A program made the position numbers and the translations under genes. A stretch of 64,000 nucleotides of DNA, from assembly GCA_004794785.1 (NCBI GenBank), contig SJOL01009849.1, positions 2,293,102 through 2,357,101 of the forward strand, given 5' to 3'. Below the pieces are notes generated by a model, which worked only from the letters and a program-made list of their open reading frames with translations, did not search any database and had not been told where the DNA came from. Positions 13,262 to 25,847 of this stretch are shown one piece after another. Origin of the DNA: Opisthorchis felineus. Its lineage: Eukaryota > Platyhelminthes > Trematoda > Opisthorchiida > Opisthorchiidae. Within the stretch, counting starts at the first letter, position 1; each line of letters starts with the position of its first letter.

Positions 13262-13672
13262 GTGAACGCTCCTGTCTTCTTTCTAGCTGTACAGCTTACC
13301 AGAAGAACCAGTGGCTCTGTTGAGTGGAGCGCATACCACAAAATAAACTGCAGTGGACAGTATACGAAGTTGTATGGATTTATCCATCTGAAACAAAAAG
13401 GAAACTCCGTTCACAGTTTGGATTCAAGGGCTCAAAGTGATATGCTAGAAACCAAACTGAATGCTGTAAGAAGCACTGTAAAGGTGCTAGGTTTCCCTGA
13501 TCTGCATATTACACAAAATACGCAGGAACGAAGCCGAAACAAAAGTAGTGGATTCCCACAAACCCGAACAGCTTTTTCCAAAGTCCCCTTTCCAGGTCGA
13601 TTTGGTTCCTGGATATCAATCAGAAGTCTTTCTGCGGCGATAAGACGTACATTGCACGCAGCGAAACTTTGA
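13262..13672 (+). pseudogene. Penelope-like element fragment (reverse-transcriptase thumb and linker)
   Basis: A 136-codon open frame. SGQYTKLYGFIHLKQK matches the family's 'SGQY..FHSF.P...K' string after the catalytic core, and VRSTVKVLGFPDLHI matches the 'L...GYP..FI' step. Close to the end, KVPFPGRFGSW then SLSAAIRRTLHAAKL matches 'LPFKGD...RRL..A..RTF.AAKL', the linker before the GIY-YIG domain. The frame stops right after AAKL and I found no YIG domain downstream nor catalytic aspartates upstream, so it is a truncated dead copy. The unbroken 411-nt frame suggests it is younger than the other two Penelope-like fragments in this window. Confidence 0.7.
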
Positions 13673-16600
13673 TGTTTGGTTTAGAGTCAAATCACAGTTC
13701 CATTCCACAGTTTCGTAGTATACCTAGTCGACAGGGGCACGTCGTTGTTTGGGTTGCTGTATTTCGGTTCATTTACTGAGTACAACAAACCCATTCAAAT
13801 CGGTCAGTTTTAATCTCATGATTGCCGAAGCCATTACCATTCGACACTCCACACCCGAACTTTGTACTCAGAAGAGTGTCGTCCAGTCCTTCCCTCCTAT
13901 CTGCAGGTAGCCCACACTAGGCTATAACTCCAACACCAGACAAGTTGCTGTTAGATGACCCATGCCCTAACCTAGGCACAGATTTTCCTACCTCGGTATC
14001 TGTCTTATCGCGACCGGTTCATTTCAATTATATTTGATCTTATATGTGATCTTTTCGGTCAGTTGACTCATTGTAAAGTCGTGCTCGCCCAGCTTTCCCT
14101 TTTCTAACATCAATATGGCGATTTTTCACTTTTGCACAAGTACCATTTTGGCTCTATCGCGTAGTTTTTTACCAACATCAAAACTCTTTGGGAGAGTATG
14201 TTAGAGGTATCCAGTGGTCCATGAAGAAGTTAAACAGTCTCAGCTGGAATTCGACCTGACGAAATGATGACATTTTCTGCGTCAACACTGTGTTCTATGT
14301 ACGCTTGACTGATTTTGTGGTGAAGACCAAGGTAATGTGGTCTCGTGGTGGTCAATACGAAGAACGCATTCATACCTGATAACACCACTGGGATTCATGA
14401 GGCTTCTCATTACGTGCACTCTACACGCAGATAGTGCTCTTATACACCGTAGTTATTTACCTGCTACTACGTTCATCGTCTGTTCATACCTAAAATTGAG
14501 AAGGATAAATGTGTGTCGTATGTTTACATAAGTGGTGGTGTTTTTCAAGGACCAATTAGGACTGAACACATACTTCAGTTACCAGGAGCTAGCATCCATC
14601 AAGCTCCACGCATGCCAACGTTAAAAGAAGTAGCCAGATAATTTTATGCCACTTTTACGACGCTTGGAAAAGTCAAATGTGACATAACGCAATGCGATTT
14701 TGATTATAGTCATTCATTAAATTACATCTGGATACGCAAGTGGTTTACAGTTTTGAATGGCAAATTTTGACAGCGCACTGACCGTGTACATTCGTATTCG
14801 CAGAAAGACTACAGAACCCCAAGGTATCTGCGTACAACATCGTCGCACACTGCACTCGTGTGGATCAGCGGTTGGCGTTCAGCCCACCAATGAAATCCAT
14901 TTATGACCATGCTCTGTAGATTCCCCAAAGATCAGTGTCACAATAGTTTTCTAAAATAAGACTTGCAAGTCTTCAGTCAACCATCTTGAAATATGTCTTG
15001 CTGAATCAAAAATGTATACGCACAGAATGGATGGGTATGCGGTAAGTAGATTTTGAACTAGCATTTTGTTTGATCCAGCCTTCAGGACATAATTTAAGGG
15101 AGAATGCTTAATCCCAATTAGTCCATTGGCCAACAATACAATGAATTGTGTTGGCTTACCAATTCAATCAATAACTGAGAAATTCTCACTCTTGAGATGG
15201 CATAAAAACTAGATGTAAATATCAGAGACATTTCTGGTCACGTGGTAAAAAAACGTATTGGGAAGTGTAGTCAACCATTTTGAGAGGAAAGCATCATCTT
15301 GTGTTCGGGTGCTCCAGGGTGTTTTCGTATTTCCCCTTTTCCACAGATATTCCTGCTCACATGTTGAAATACACATTCATCTGGATTCGCTCATTTGACA
15401 GTATAGGGACGACAAGAGTGATTCTTTTTAACATCGGAAACATCCTGAGGCAAATTTATGCATCCAGCACACCGCAATTCATGGTATTTTATTGTGTGGT
15501 TTCCGTCATTTCTGGATAAGTTTCAAAAGTTTCACCTGCGTTGGTGGCCCGGCTAGTTTTGTGCAGACCCAGTCTACTTTTCATCACAATCCACACAATA
15601 CAATGTACAGAGTGTTTCATGTTTTCAGTCACAGAAACAATGAAGTTGAAAGCACAATAGGACAAGCGTAACAATGAATTCCAGACAAGTATTCGTGAAG
15701 CAACCTAGGCACTAGTCCTGGATGTATCAAACACAACTTGCGTTTTGCTCAGGACATCTCTATCAGAACTACAGGTGAGCAGCAGCGGTGAACAAAGCCG
15801 TCACACAAAAACGCATACACTCGGTTGCCTCTAGAAATTTCTCGAAAGTATTCGGTGAAATTATTGGAAAACATTCAAGAATAAATAACCGCCAGTAAAC
15901 AGTTGCTGAGGGAAGCAACTCGTCCGTGCAAAGGTGCTGAAACCTTCTATATGGGAGAAGAAAATGCCCTTCGATCAGATTACCATGTTTATCATTGTGT
16001 ACAAAATATGATGCAACTTGAGTTAATTCTCTGAGACACCACCTGCACACACAGACAGACGACTTTCAAAGGTACATAGTTTACTTGGTTGAATAGTGCT
16101 GCTTCATGCTCCTTTAAAGAAACGCTCTGGGAACCCTAGAATATGGGTAGAATGCAATGTTGTACTGATGAATCCAGCGGTTTTGCGTGTGGTGTTGATA
16201 CAAAATTTAGGAGGTGCGAATGACAAAAATTTTGAATATACATAGTCCTCTGATGTTGAAGCACTGTCAGTTAACTTAGAAGATTGGGGGGGGCGGTACC
16301 GTAGTAATCAAATTCTATTATCACTGAATAAACTGTGATACACTGCTGCACTGAATAAATCGAAAATAAATTGTGTAGGAAATGAAATATGCATGTAGAT
16401 GAGTGTTTTGAAGATGCGTTTTGGTAGTTACAATTTGACGAGCATGAGTTGTGCGAAGGAAACTTGTTAATCGTTGGACGGCTTGTTGACGATGCTTAGT
16501 TTTGGAAGTGCCTGGTTGTACTGGCAACAGATTGTAAATGCAGCACCCCTGAATTACAGCAGAAGTTTTCATTTCTGTTCCCGGGTTAGGCTGATTTTCC

Positions 16601-17534
16601 TTAAAGCACAGTGAATTTACATCAAGTAAACAAAAACCAGACCAACAATAATGACACTGAAAACCTTTAGTCTATGAAGGGTCCACTCTACCACAACCGC
16701 CTATGGGACCATTCAAAAACGATTCCACCATACAATTCCGGACTAGAAAGAGTACGTTTTAGAACGTTTTCGATCAACGAAACTGGTGTCCACATATACG
16801 CCCCAAATGTCGACCGTATCTGAATGGTAACAGTGCGGGTTTTGTTTTCGGCTGTTAATCGGTTGTCATTTCATCTGCTCACGGAGATTGGCGTTAGGCT
16901 TGCGCACGTTTGGTCACCATGTTGAGGCACATCGTCAGTGCGTTGTTGGGTCGATAAAACCTCCAATTCGGCTCGCATTCATATCGGTTACATATAGATT
17001 CTCCAAACGGTGAAACACGTTGCAAGTGCTAGCTACGCCTTAGAAACTACATAGAAGCAAGCAGAACTATGGGAATTACCCACCCAACCGCACACTGATC
17101 TTGCCCTCCAGCTTGGTGACAAAAATTTTGCAGGCCAGTTGTCAAGCTCGTCGAGCAGAGCAGATGCCGCCTGATATAAGCGGACAACAAACAATTACTG
17201 CACGCAGTTCATTTGATGAAAGGATGCGCCTGGTGAGATAAACATGTCAGATCCAGGATAAAAAGTGGAAATGGGTTATTTGTTGGAAGCCCAATTTATT
17301 CCTTACCATGAAAAAGTCAATGGTGACTCATTCTTTGAATAAAGACTTTATGGTAATTCTCTTCAAAATCGTCTATTAACGGTCGTGTCTGTCATCAAAC
17401 GCGTAAGGAGGAAAACTTGAACGAAATAGGATTGTCACATGGTCGCTTTAGGCACGCATGTTAGCCTACTGTTTCTTTGTATTATCTACTGAAATTCCGC
17501 TTTGCATCAATGCAACTAGTATACGTTGACATAA
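13673..17534. other. Apparently non-coding stretch
   Basis: No supported exon. ORFs of 60-93 codons (for example minus 16050-15769) lack recognisable motifs. A run of nine G sits near 16286. Confidence 0.4.
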
Positions 17535-17685
17535 AGAAAACTACTAACAAGGTTGCTGAAAACTCTTTGATAACCCGCGATCGGTTCCGCCCTTCTCAGG
17601 GCTCATCAAGTGGGCGCAGTCCCCGAGTTTCCGTCAACCTTATGTTCCAATTGAACCCTTTGTGCAGCGCATTCAGTTGAAGAAC
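17535..17685 (+). repeat. Dispersed repeat R2
   Basis: Contains GTTGCTGAAAACTCTTTG, a CGATCGGT step, and GAGTTTCCGTCAACCTTATG. These are shared in the same order with 57320-57400 and, in part, with 57545-57670 and 5505-5572. Nature unknown. Confidence 0.55.
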
Positions 17686-18749
17686 ATAATGAACAAAAGA
17701 TTCAATAGAATCTTTTGTGAAAACCCAGTTGATATCATGCGTTTATTTACATTGATTTGCTACTTGTAGTGCAGTATCCCGACTCCTGATATATCTACAA
17801 CTCAGGTCTACGCTTTTGTAAACCTTCGGGAAATCAACGCTGAAGTAACTGGAAAATGATCTACATTTTTGTGTGTCGACATCAATTAACACAGGCTTCA
17901 CCAAACGAGGGAAGCGAGGACATTTTAGGGATCCGGTAAATAATGAGTTTAGATACTGAAAACTGAAGGTATATTCTTAAGCAAAAATGCTGCAACCTTT
18001 TTGACGACTTGGCTAGTAAATTGCAAGTGCTTGCCCACACGTGCACAGACATATATGTAGAACATTCGTTTGTACGCCCTTTGTTCGTTTGCTGTCAATC
18101 TGCCTCGTGAATACACACAGTCATGTCGTCCAAATGCAACGATCGGATTTTACAACCCTTGTCCTGCTAATACTTCAAATAAGTCACAAACTCGTGTTGT
18201 CTTCCGTTTCTCAGAACACAGGCATTGGATTTCTGACGAGACAGTCACATTGATGCTATAAACGGTTATGTTATCCTTCCAATGTTTGTCAGTACACTAA
18301 ACACACAAATTTGTTTTGTGACAATTTGCTGTTGGAGATTGAATGCAAGGAGAAACTCCCTTCATGTAACATTGCCATGACTCGTACATTCGTTGACTGT
18401 GTTTAGAATTTCTATGTATTCATGTTGGTTATGCCAAAAATCAAATCAATACAACAGAGTGCCAGACATCAACGTGTTTTCTGACGACAAGTACGTTGTT
18501 GCTTTTGCAGATGGGACTACTTTTTTTCCGATGGCATAAGCTTGATTTTTGATGGAAATTTTACAAGGCAGTTGTCCGGTTAGGCAAAAAGGTGAACGAC
18601 CTTCATCGCGGCTTGTCTATGCTTTATGATGCGTTTTTGGTTCAAACTTCACTACTGGTGATACTAGTCACCGTTGTTTGACTGGGGACTATACCCTTCT
18701 GAAGAAGTCAAGTACATGGACGTGAATCTTGTACTTCGAACTTACCGCT
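17686..18749. other. Apparently non-coding stretch
   Basis: No supported exon. ORFs at 18041-18261 overlap in two frames, which argues against either being real. Confidence 0.4.
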
Positions 18750-19020
18750 ATATTACGGTGTGCTATAGTCCAATTCGGTTTAGTGCAGTAGAGCATAATG
18801 TCACACAGCACAGTATGGTACAGCGTGGTACGGTTTAGTCTAACACAACATGGTAGATTAATACAGTAGATCGAGAGGTATTATGGTAGGGCGTAATTTA
18901 CCATGGTGTACCATAGCACAGCATTGAATAATCAACGGTAGCACTGTGGAGTATAGTGTAGTAGAGCATTGTGGATGTTATAGTGAGGTATAGTGTAATA
19001 AAATTTGGCATAGTATAGTT
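18750..19020. repeat. Degenerate short-period repeat block
   Basis: About 270 bases dominated by variants of short words such as GGTATAGTG, TAGTGTAGTAGAG, CAGTATGGTACAG and ACCATGGTGTACC. The texture is that of an old minisatellite with a unit of roughly 5-10 bases that has drifted; no exact unit survives. Protein coding is unlikely. Confidence 0.6.
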
Positions 19021-22000
19021 CGCTTTCTTGGCTTGAAGTCTGCTTTCACTTTGTTTGTATCCATGTAACTCAACTGCAGAAAACTCACTTCAAAAGTTAC
19101 TGATGATCTTTGTATTCAGCTTGCGTTTAAGTCACTGAATTATCTGATAACCTAGCAGAACAAAATATATACGGTCGTATCTTAACAGGAACTGAAACCG
19201 ACGTATTAACTGGCTCTGTCAAGTTAAGCATTTCCCAAAGAAAAGGAATAGAGTTTGTTCTGATAAAATTATTATTATTTCGTGCTTGTATGCTTTCTTC
19301 CGACAAAGACCTGCACGTAATTCAGAAATTACAAAATGTGAACCACCATATTCACATGGTGTAATGAAAACACGAGCTTCTACAGGTTACCTAAGATGTC
19401 TTAAACTTATTCACTCAATACAGTGAGCAGTTATGCGACGGCTGGATTGTTTACCAGCCAACCTACGGACACTAAAAGGGATATAACCACCAACGACCGT
19501 CCAATTTGAATTTTACGACTGAATAATGGTTCATGTGCTCAAGAGAACGAGGAGTTTTATATCCGCTTTCTTGTTTACGAGCCCAACAACGCCTCCTAAA
19601 GCCGGCAAAAATAACATTGAATGTGGCAAACTTACAGTCATTGCGTGACAAGTTAGCTCAGGCAGAAAAACAAACTATACTCACACAAGCTAGTTATTCT
19701 TCTGGTCCCGAATGAGTGGTAGATTTCTTCCGACTTCACAGAGAGGAAGTGGTCTCACCAGTTCAAGTATGTTTAATCTAATGAATTTGCATCTCAGGAA
19801 TTACCTGGATTGGCCTTTGGATCTAAATAGGGTAGTGTGCAGTTGTCCTGCAAATCTGATGACTTTATACAGTAAATGAATTGCGCTGGGCTAATTGGGT
19901 TTCTCATCTTTACATTCTGCAGCACTACTACGAATGTCGTATCAGAATGCATAACAAAAATCGATGCTGGTTACAGAGTGACCGGTGAGAGAATCTTCAG
20001 TCAAGCTGTGTAGTTTGTCGAAGTATTCTTCTGTTCTATTAGACGGAATAATGAAACTCACAAAGTATTGTGCAACAATGAATTGCTTTGAAAAAGAAAC
20101 CAAAAATAACCAGGAAGAGAAAGAAAAACGATGAATTTTGTTTTATGAAGTCCCAGCAATGCATTTGATCTAACATTTGACCTGATCAGTTGTTGAGTTT
20201 CAACTAGTATTCCAGAGTTTCCACGAATTTACTAAGCAACCTGATAGAAGCTGTTCAGCATTCTATTTGTTCTGCGTATATTCTAGTGAGATAATGGGAT
20301 GTGAAAACACACATCTTATCCGTCCAGTCCAAAACTTTGGCTGACAGTTTCACCTCTCTGGGTATAAGTTCCAAACCATAAATCGCATGGCTGCTAAAGG
20401 GTAAGTGAAAGGGTATAGGAAAGCTTCCAAAATAAATTCTTTTTGTCAAGCGACTGGATTTTTATTCTAAGTGTTCTTTGTATGCAACGGTTCCTCTGTT
20501 GGGCAACAGTGTGTTCATCCTTTATGAATTATTCAAACACACTTTCTATCCAAGACTGTTTGAGAGTGCCGGTAAAAACCGGTGCACGCAAATGTTGCAG
20601 GCAATTGTGCTGTGACTCTGGTGAAGTGAGCAACATGAGAAAGAGCAACTCTTTCGCAATCATGGTTTCCTGAAGGCAAAAATCAATTCATATCTACAAA
20701 TGGTTTCGTATAGTATATCGTAGGTAACGTTGGCTGAGACACCTGGCCAGTATATAACTTGAGCAAAATTTGGGAAGATTTTTCACGAAATCTGGATGGA
20801 AACCGATTAACTATCGCCTGCTTCGGGCTAGCTTACAAGAAAAGGCTGAGAAGTTATTCTTTTCAATAAGCATATGTTTATCGATTATCTTGACATAAGT
20901 CGGTGCTTTAGAACAGAGCGTTTGCATACGAATGTGAGATTGTTTTCGAATACTCAAATGCGACATCAACTGACAATGCACAATCTACAGCAGTCTCTAC
21001 TGTAATAATACATCAGTATCCTGAATGTGTGTTGTTTATTTTGGTGCTCTCATTAAACCGTTCAAAGCCCTTACTCCAGTTTTTGATAAGCTCCTACTTT
21101 CCGGCATTTTACTTGATTGTATACAAAGTTCTGTTACTCCATTACTTAACCCCGCCTGTTTAATTCTGGAAGATAACTGTACATTTTCCAGCCGGTCGTC
21201 AATTTATCTCACTTGGAATATAATGAAGCAGGTCTACATATTCCGCCCTTATTGAAACCAGCAGCATAATATGCTTTCTTCGAAATGTTACTAGTTGGTC
21301 GGCTAATGAAAAACCTTTGAGGGTGAACTGCCGATTTCCTTATTATAGTCTAACCAGATAGTGTAATTCGCTGGCCTCTTTTCTCATCTGAACACATATT
21401 CAGTCATGTATCCAGCTAAAGAATATCTCATTAGCAACAGTCCAAAAAAACCTAACGAAGAGAGGACCACCGTTAAAATGAGGATCATGTAAAGGACTTC
21501 TAAGTCCAGAGTATTTAGGTTCAGCAGAGTAAAGCGGAGTTCAGATATGCCCGCGAAATACTAACTTGCGCCATGCATCTAAGTTGCAGTTTCAAAGGTT
21601 GCAACCTACTTTTCCGCACAAATAAGGCGTGTCTACCGCCCAATTACTTCACACACCATGTGCCAAAGCCATCGGCTTGACGTGAATAAGCCAGCTTTCT
21701 GTTCCTCCCCAGCACCTAATTTGAAAGAACAGCAAGCAAATAAACGCAGCCACCACAGCAGCTGCCCAATAGGCACTACTACGCTTCCATGCGCGACTCA
21801 AAAAGCGACACCAAGGCCATTCCAAATGGTTGCCTGGTCGTCTAAGCTTTTAGGGATAGAATGGAAAGCATTTAGAGGTCTTCGGACCTTAACCGAACAT
21901 ACTGATCATGAGAACAGGAACCAACCAAACGGTTCCTGTAGCAATGGGCGAATGAAACAGAGAAAGATTATTGTGGTGGCGAAATAATGGCCTGAGACAA

Positions 22001-23065
22001 GTGGACTGATGCACTTGTTAGCTGCATCTTCCTACAAAATTGGGCGGCCACAGCTTACACATTCATATCATTCGGTGTGTGCACAAAACGCTCGAAAAGT
22101 TCTTTGACGTCAGGTGTGCAAACGGACAAACCAGATAACCGATACTCCGCGGTAAATTTTTGACTTCCCCTCTTGAGCAAATACCTTCAAAATGCGTATG
22201 GTTCGATTAGTGAATATGTATCCTTATCCCATTTTTCACACTAGATCATGCTTGGTACAAGTGAAGAATAATACCAATATCCTTCCATTATTGTTCTTCA
22301 GATAATGTTCTTATCAATGTGCAGCTGGAATTACGCGTTCCACTGTTCTTCAGTGCATGGATAAAGAAAACGTACAATCCCGGTCTACTGGAAACACGGA
22401 TGCCGTATGTGAGTTATGCACCTTAGCCAAATTTCAGAGGACTTGAGCCGCAGTGATTTAAACTGACTGTTAAGTGGTTAGTAATAAAAATAAACAGCTA
22501 ACTAATATCACAAACGAGAGATTTATTGGAGTGTCCGTTTAACATCAGAATATTTTTCAGATGAGTCCACCACGTTACTTGCATACAATTCCGAGACTGC
22601 GCTCACCTGATGAATCCCAAGAACGTGTAGTCCTCTGTCGAAGTGTTTTTTATCAACCTTATTAGTGCTATGTTCTGTCAAGCAAATGTGTTATAATATC
22701 TTTAATTCCGTGCCAATTCAAGCATCCGACGGCCCTTGTGCAGCAAATTTATTCGAAGAATATAGCGAAAGATAGATAATTTTAACTGCCATTTCTAGTC
22801 TAGTTATCATGTGGGTCAAGACCGGATTGGAACAACAGATTACGCAGCAGCCACTCCTGCGCCGAATCGAAACTCGCCTTATGAAGATCCGACGATATGG
22901 ATCCACATACTTACCCAAAACACGAGGATGCAATCCCAATTTTTAGTGATATATATCAACGATGCTGGAAAACCGGATCGATGAATCGGCGTTCGGGAAT
23001 TATTTTCTACAAGAACAACACAGAAGGAATAAAATGTATCTTTCCTACATCCATTAGTTAGCCTT
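19021..23065. other. Apparently non-coding stretch
   Basis: No supported exon. The ORF at 19533-19715 contains a helical-looking stretch and the 109-codon ORF at 21658-21987 has normal composition, but neither has good splice sites or a recognised motif. Confidence 0.35.
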
Positions 23066-23095
23066 TATATATAGTATATATATATATATATATAT
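23066..23095. repeat. (TA)n microsatellite, one interruption
   Basis: Alternating TA run with a single G interruption (ATATAGTATAT). Confidence 0.9.
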
Positions 23096-23169
23096 CGCAC
23101 TGTTAAATTACTAAGGTGCGAGAAAATCTCATTCAGAAGGGTGCCTGAAAACTAGCACATGATCAAAAG

Positions 23170-23580
23170 GGCGTGATCCTGTGAATTGACTGGCCGGCAA
23201 GGTTAATATTGGCATCTTAATTAGGTTTTCAATACAACATCCGGGCTGGCAATTTCTTATGAGGCTGCGTTCCGCAGTGGCTAATATCTTCATTCTTGTA
23301 GACTTCGGCAAGTTTCCCGGAAATTTGTAGATACGAACAAATTTGTTGCGAGATCCACGTGTCGTCCCGTGTCCAGCAGACGGGCTAAAATGCAACTGTG
23401 TGTAGCACACCGGTGTCCTTCCTGGGAGCTAGTTCGGATAATTTCGGATATTCGGTTGGACAGTTGCCTCGTTTGACCAATATAGGTGACTCCAAAAAGA
23501 CAAGCAAACTGACACACACACACCAATGTGAATGGACGAAGTAACATGTTCTTCACTTCTTTTAGGCTTGTAAATGACAC
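23170..23580 (-). pseudogene. Penelope-like element fragment (GIY-YIG endonuclease domain and C-terminus)
   Basis: The minus frame from 23580 reads a cysteine-containing entry (CQFACLFGV) and then TYIGQTRQLSNRISEII. This is a good GIY-YIG core with the catalytic-type arginine (R of NRI) in place, followed by ARLLDTGRHVD, equivalent to the family's 'HL.DTGH.VD'. A frameshift near 23300 moves the C-terminal tail to another frame (LIRNCQPGCCIENLIKMP, about 23260-23200), matching the family's tail 'A..IR..KP.LC.Q'. The His of the family's HxxDTGH is replaced (ARLLDTGRH). No reverse-transcriptase core is recognisable upstream on this strand. Dead, 5'-truncated copy. Confidence 0.7.
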
Positions 23581-23699
23581 GTTTATTGAAGCTGCAATAG
23601 TTTTTCAATAGTTTTTTTTGATCTTTCAACTGGTACTTTACTGGTCAAGTCGTGTTTGAGAGACAGGCGCGGTGAAAATTTTTTCAACTTTGAAAGTTT

Positions 23700-23842
23700 G
23701 AGGAGCACCTATATTTTAACAAATTGGTCTGAATACGCGTTTCCAGGAAACGCGTCTATGAGAAATCTTGGCAGTTGTTCGGGTGCCTCAAGGGCAAATA
23801 TTTTTACATCCGTCAAAGAAACGTCCAACCAGGTTTCCTTTA
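23700..23842 (-). other. Coding-like open frame of unknown origin
   Basis: Reading minus from about 23842, one frame stays open for about 45 codons, with the strings TWLDVSLTDVKIFALEAPEQ and DAFPGNAYSDQFVKI before a stop. It lies directly upstream of the Penelope-like fragment but does not resemble its reverse transcriptase. No good acceptor precedes it. It may be another decayed element or chance. Confidence 0.2.
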
Positions 23843-24024
23843 ATGTATAGTGGCAAAAGGCTAAAAGCGGTGTTTAGAACGCAGGTGACGTCTGTCTGTT
23901 GACCGCCAAATCCGACTCACTTGTGGCCCAATGCGTAACATATTCGGAGAACGCTATCTCAGCTCCTGTTCAAACTCACATTAAAAATATACTGTTAACA
24001 ACCTGGCTTGCCTGTGTGTTTCAG

Positions 24025-24488
24025 ACCCCAAAATACAAACCAACTCTCCCGTGAAAAATAATCAGATTGAAGGACATTAATCTCACATGGAAATGCAGCA
24101 AATTCGCTCATCCGTGGATTCACAGGTTGCATGTGTTCGCGGACGGACAGTTTTCATGGATCTGATCATTACATTCATAATTCACGCAACTTTTGACAAC
24201 AGACAAACTTTGGACCAACCATTATAGTGGCGTAGCATGAGTGAGTTAGAGCTCGCAATATGGCCTCAGTTGTGGTTCCACGTATCATCTCCATCAGTAT
24301 CGTAACATCTTGTTCACAGAACCAAACGCAACGACACTAATTCCCTTCGGTTTTACTCACAATATCCCGTATGGTCAGTCGAACTGCACTGTTTTACAGG
24401 CCATTTCTACTAATTCCTTATACCCTTGAAGACAAATCTCGAACTGTGCACGACCATTTTGGTTTAAATTTAGTCTGCAGATTCGGTA
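24025..24488 (+). repeat. 464-bp inverted repeat, left arm
   Basis: By eye this is an exact reverse complement of 25384-25847, with equal length and no gap or mismatch found. Outside both ends similarity continues but is imperfect (for example GTTTCAG versus GTTTCAA on the outer side, and GGTAATGC versus GGTAGTGA on the inner side). Confidence 0.9.
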
Positions 24489-25383
24489 ATGCAAACGTAC
24501 TTATTCATCCTGGAATATTAAGCGTTTTTCATATGTAGCCGCCTGTTTTCAGGGCGACTGTGTTGAGTGAAATAGAGTCAATTGTGACTGAAACCTCGGT
24601 CATGGCTATATACATTTAACAGCCTTCCATGATATTCTAATAAAAGTGACAATTTTCTGGAATTACTTCGTAAAAGTTTCAGGCGAATATTCCACACAGA
24701 AACACGATACAACCAAACGTGGTTCTGAAAATTATCCGGGTGTTCAAATGCACAGAAGCCTGCTTAGACTGTGAGCATGTTAGGGAACCTTGAATAACAC
24801 TCGTTGGATTATGTGATTTCATGGTAACTGATACGTGATTCTCTAAAATCGAATCTTACACCGATCGTGGCGCCACTAGATAACCCAAAATTCTTCCGAA
24901 TGTAAATTTTTGCAAGATGCTCGGAACGATTAAGTGAAACATTGTACTTGAAGTTATCCCACAGGTTTTTTTGAAATCCGGATTCACAATGGACTCAGCA
25001 CAACAGTATGCCATGGGATTCACTTAAGTTGGCATACTGAATCAGCTTTTTTAACAAAACGTTACAAGTAAATTGTGTACCCTCATCTTAACCGCACATG
25101 TAAGCTCATTTTAGTTCTAAAAATAGTGTTGAAAGATTAGCCTGACTGTCACGGCGGAGGTTTCTCGACATATGCTCAGATACTCAGATATGTGACTGAA
25201 CAAGGTATCCCTGTCGCGTGGCAGATCAGATCGCCGGATTTCACAAATCTTGTTCAATATTTTATGCATTTTATCTGTGGAGTTTACGGTCGGATGCTTA
25301 GAAGCCCTGCCCGAGATAGGCGATAAAACCAGGCAGCAAACGCGAATTCATTCACATTCCGAGATTGATAAGCATGTTTTCAC
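24489..25383. other. Spacer between large inverted repeats
   Basis: 895 bp of unique sequence with no supported ORF, tRNA-like motif or transposase-like frame. Confidence 0.6.
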
Positions 25384-25847
25384 TACCGAATCTGCAGACT
25401 AAATTTAAACCAAAATGGTCGTGCACAGTTCGAGATTTGTCTTCAAGGGTATAAGGAATTAGTAGAAATGGCCTGTAAAACAGTGCAGTTCGACTGACCA
25501 TACGGGATATTGTGAGTAAAACCGAAGGGAATTAGTGTCGTTGCGTTTGGTTCTGTGAACAAGATGTTACGATACTGATGGAGATGATACGTGGAACCAC
25601 AACTGAGGCCATATTGCGAGCTCTAACTCACTCATGCTACGCCACTATAATGGTTGGTCCAAAGTTTGTCTGTTGTCAAAAGTTGCGTGAATTATGAATG
25701 TAATGATCAGATCCATGAAAACTGTCCGTCCGCGAACACATGCAACCTGTGAATCCACGGATGAGCGAATTTGCTGCATTTCCATGTGAGATTAATGTCC
25801 TTCAATCTGATTATTTTTCACGGGAGAGTTGGTTTGTATTTTGGGGT
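25384..25847 (-). repeat. 464-bp inverted repeat, right arm
   Basis: Reverse complement of 24025-24488. No flanking target-site duplication was found outside the pair, so a standard transposon insertion is not shown. Perfect arms bounded by drifted edges suggest arm-to-arm gene conversion or a recent inverted duplication of an older repeat. Confidence 0.9.

Noticed and set aside
19533..19715. ORF with a helical-looking stretch (NLQSLRDKLAQAEKQ)
   Set aside because: Single isolated ORF without convincing donor and acceptor.
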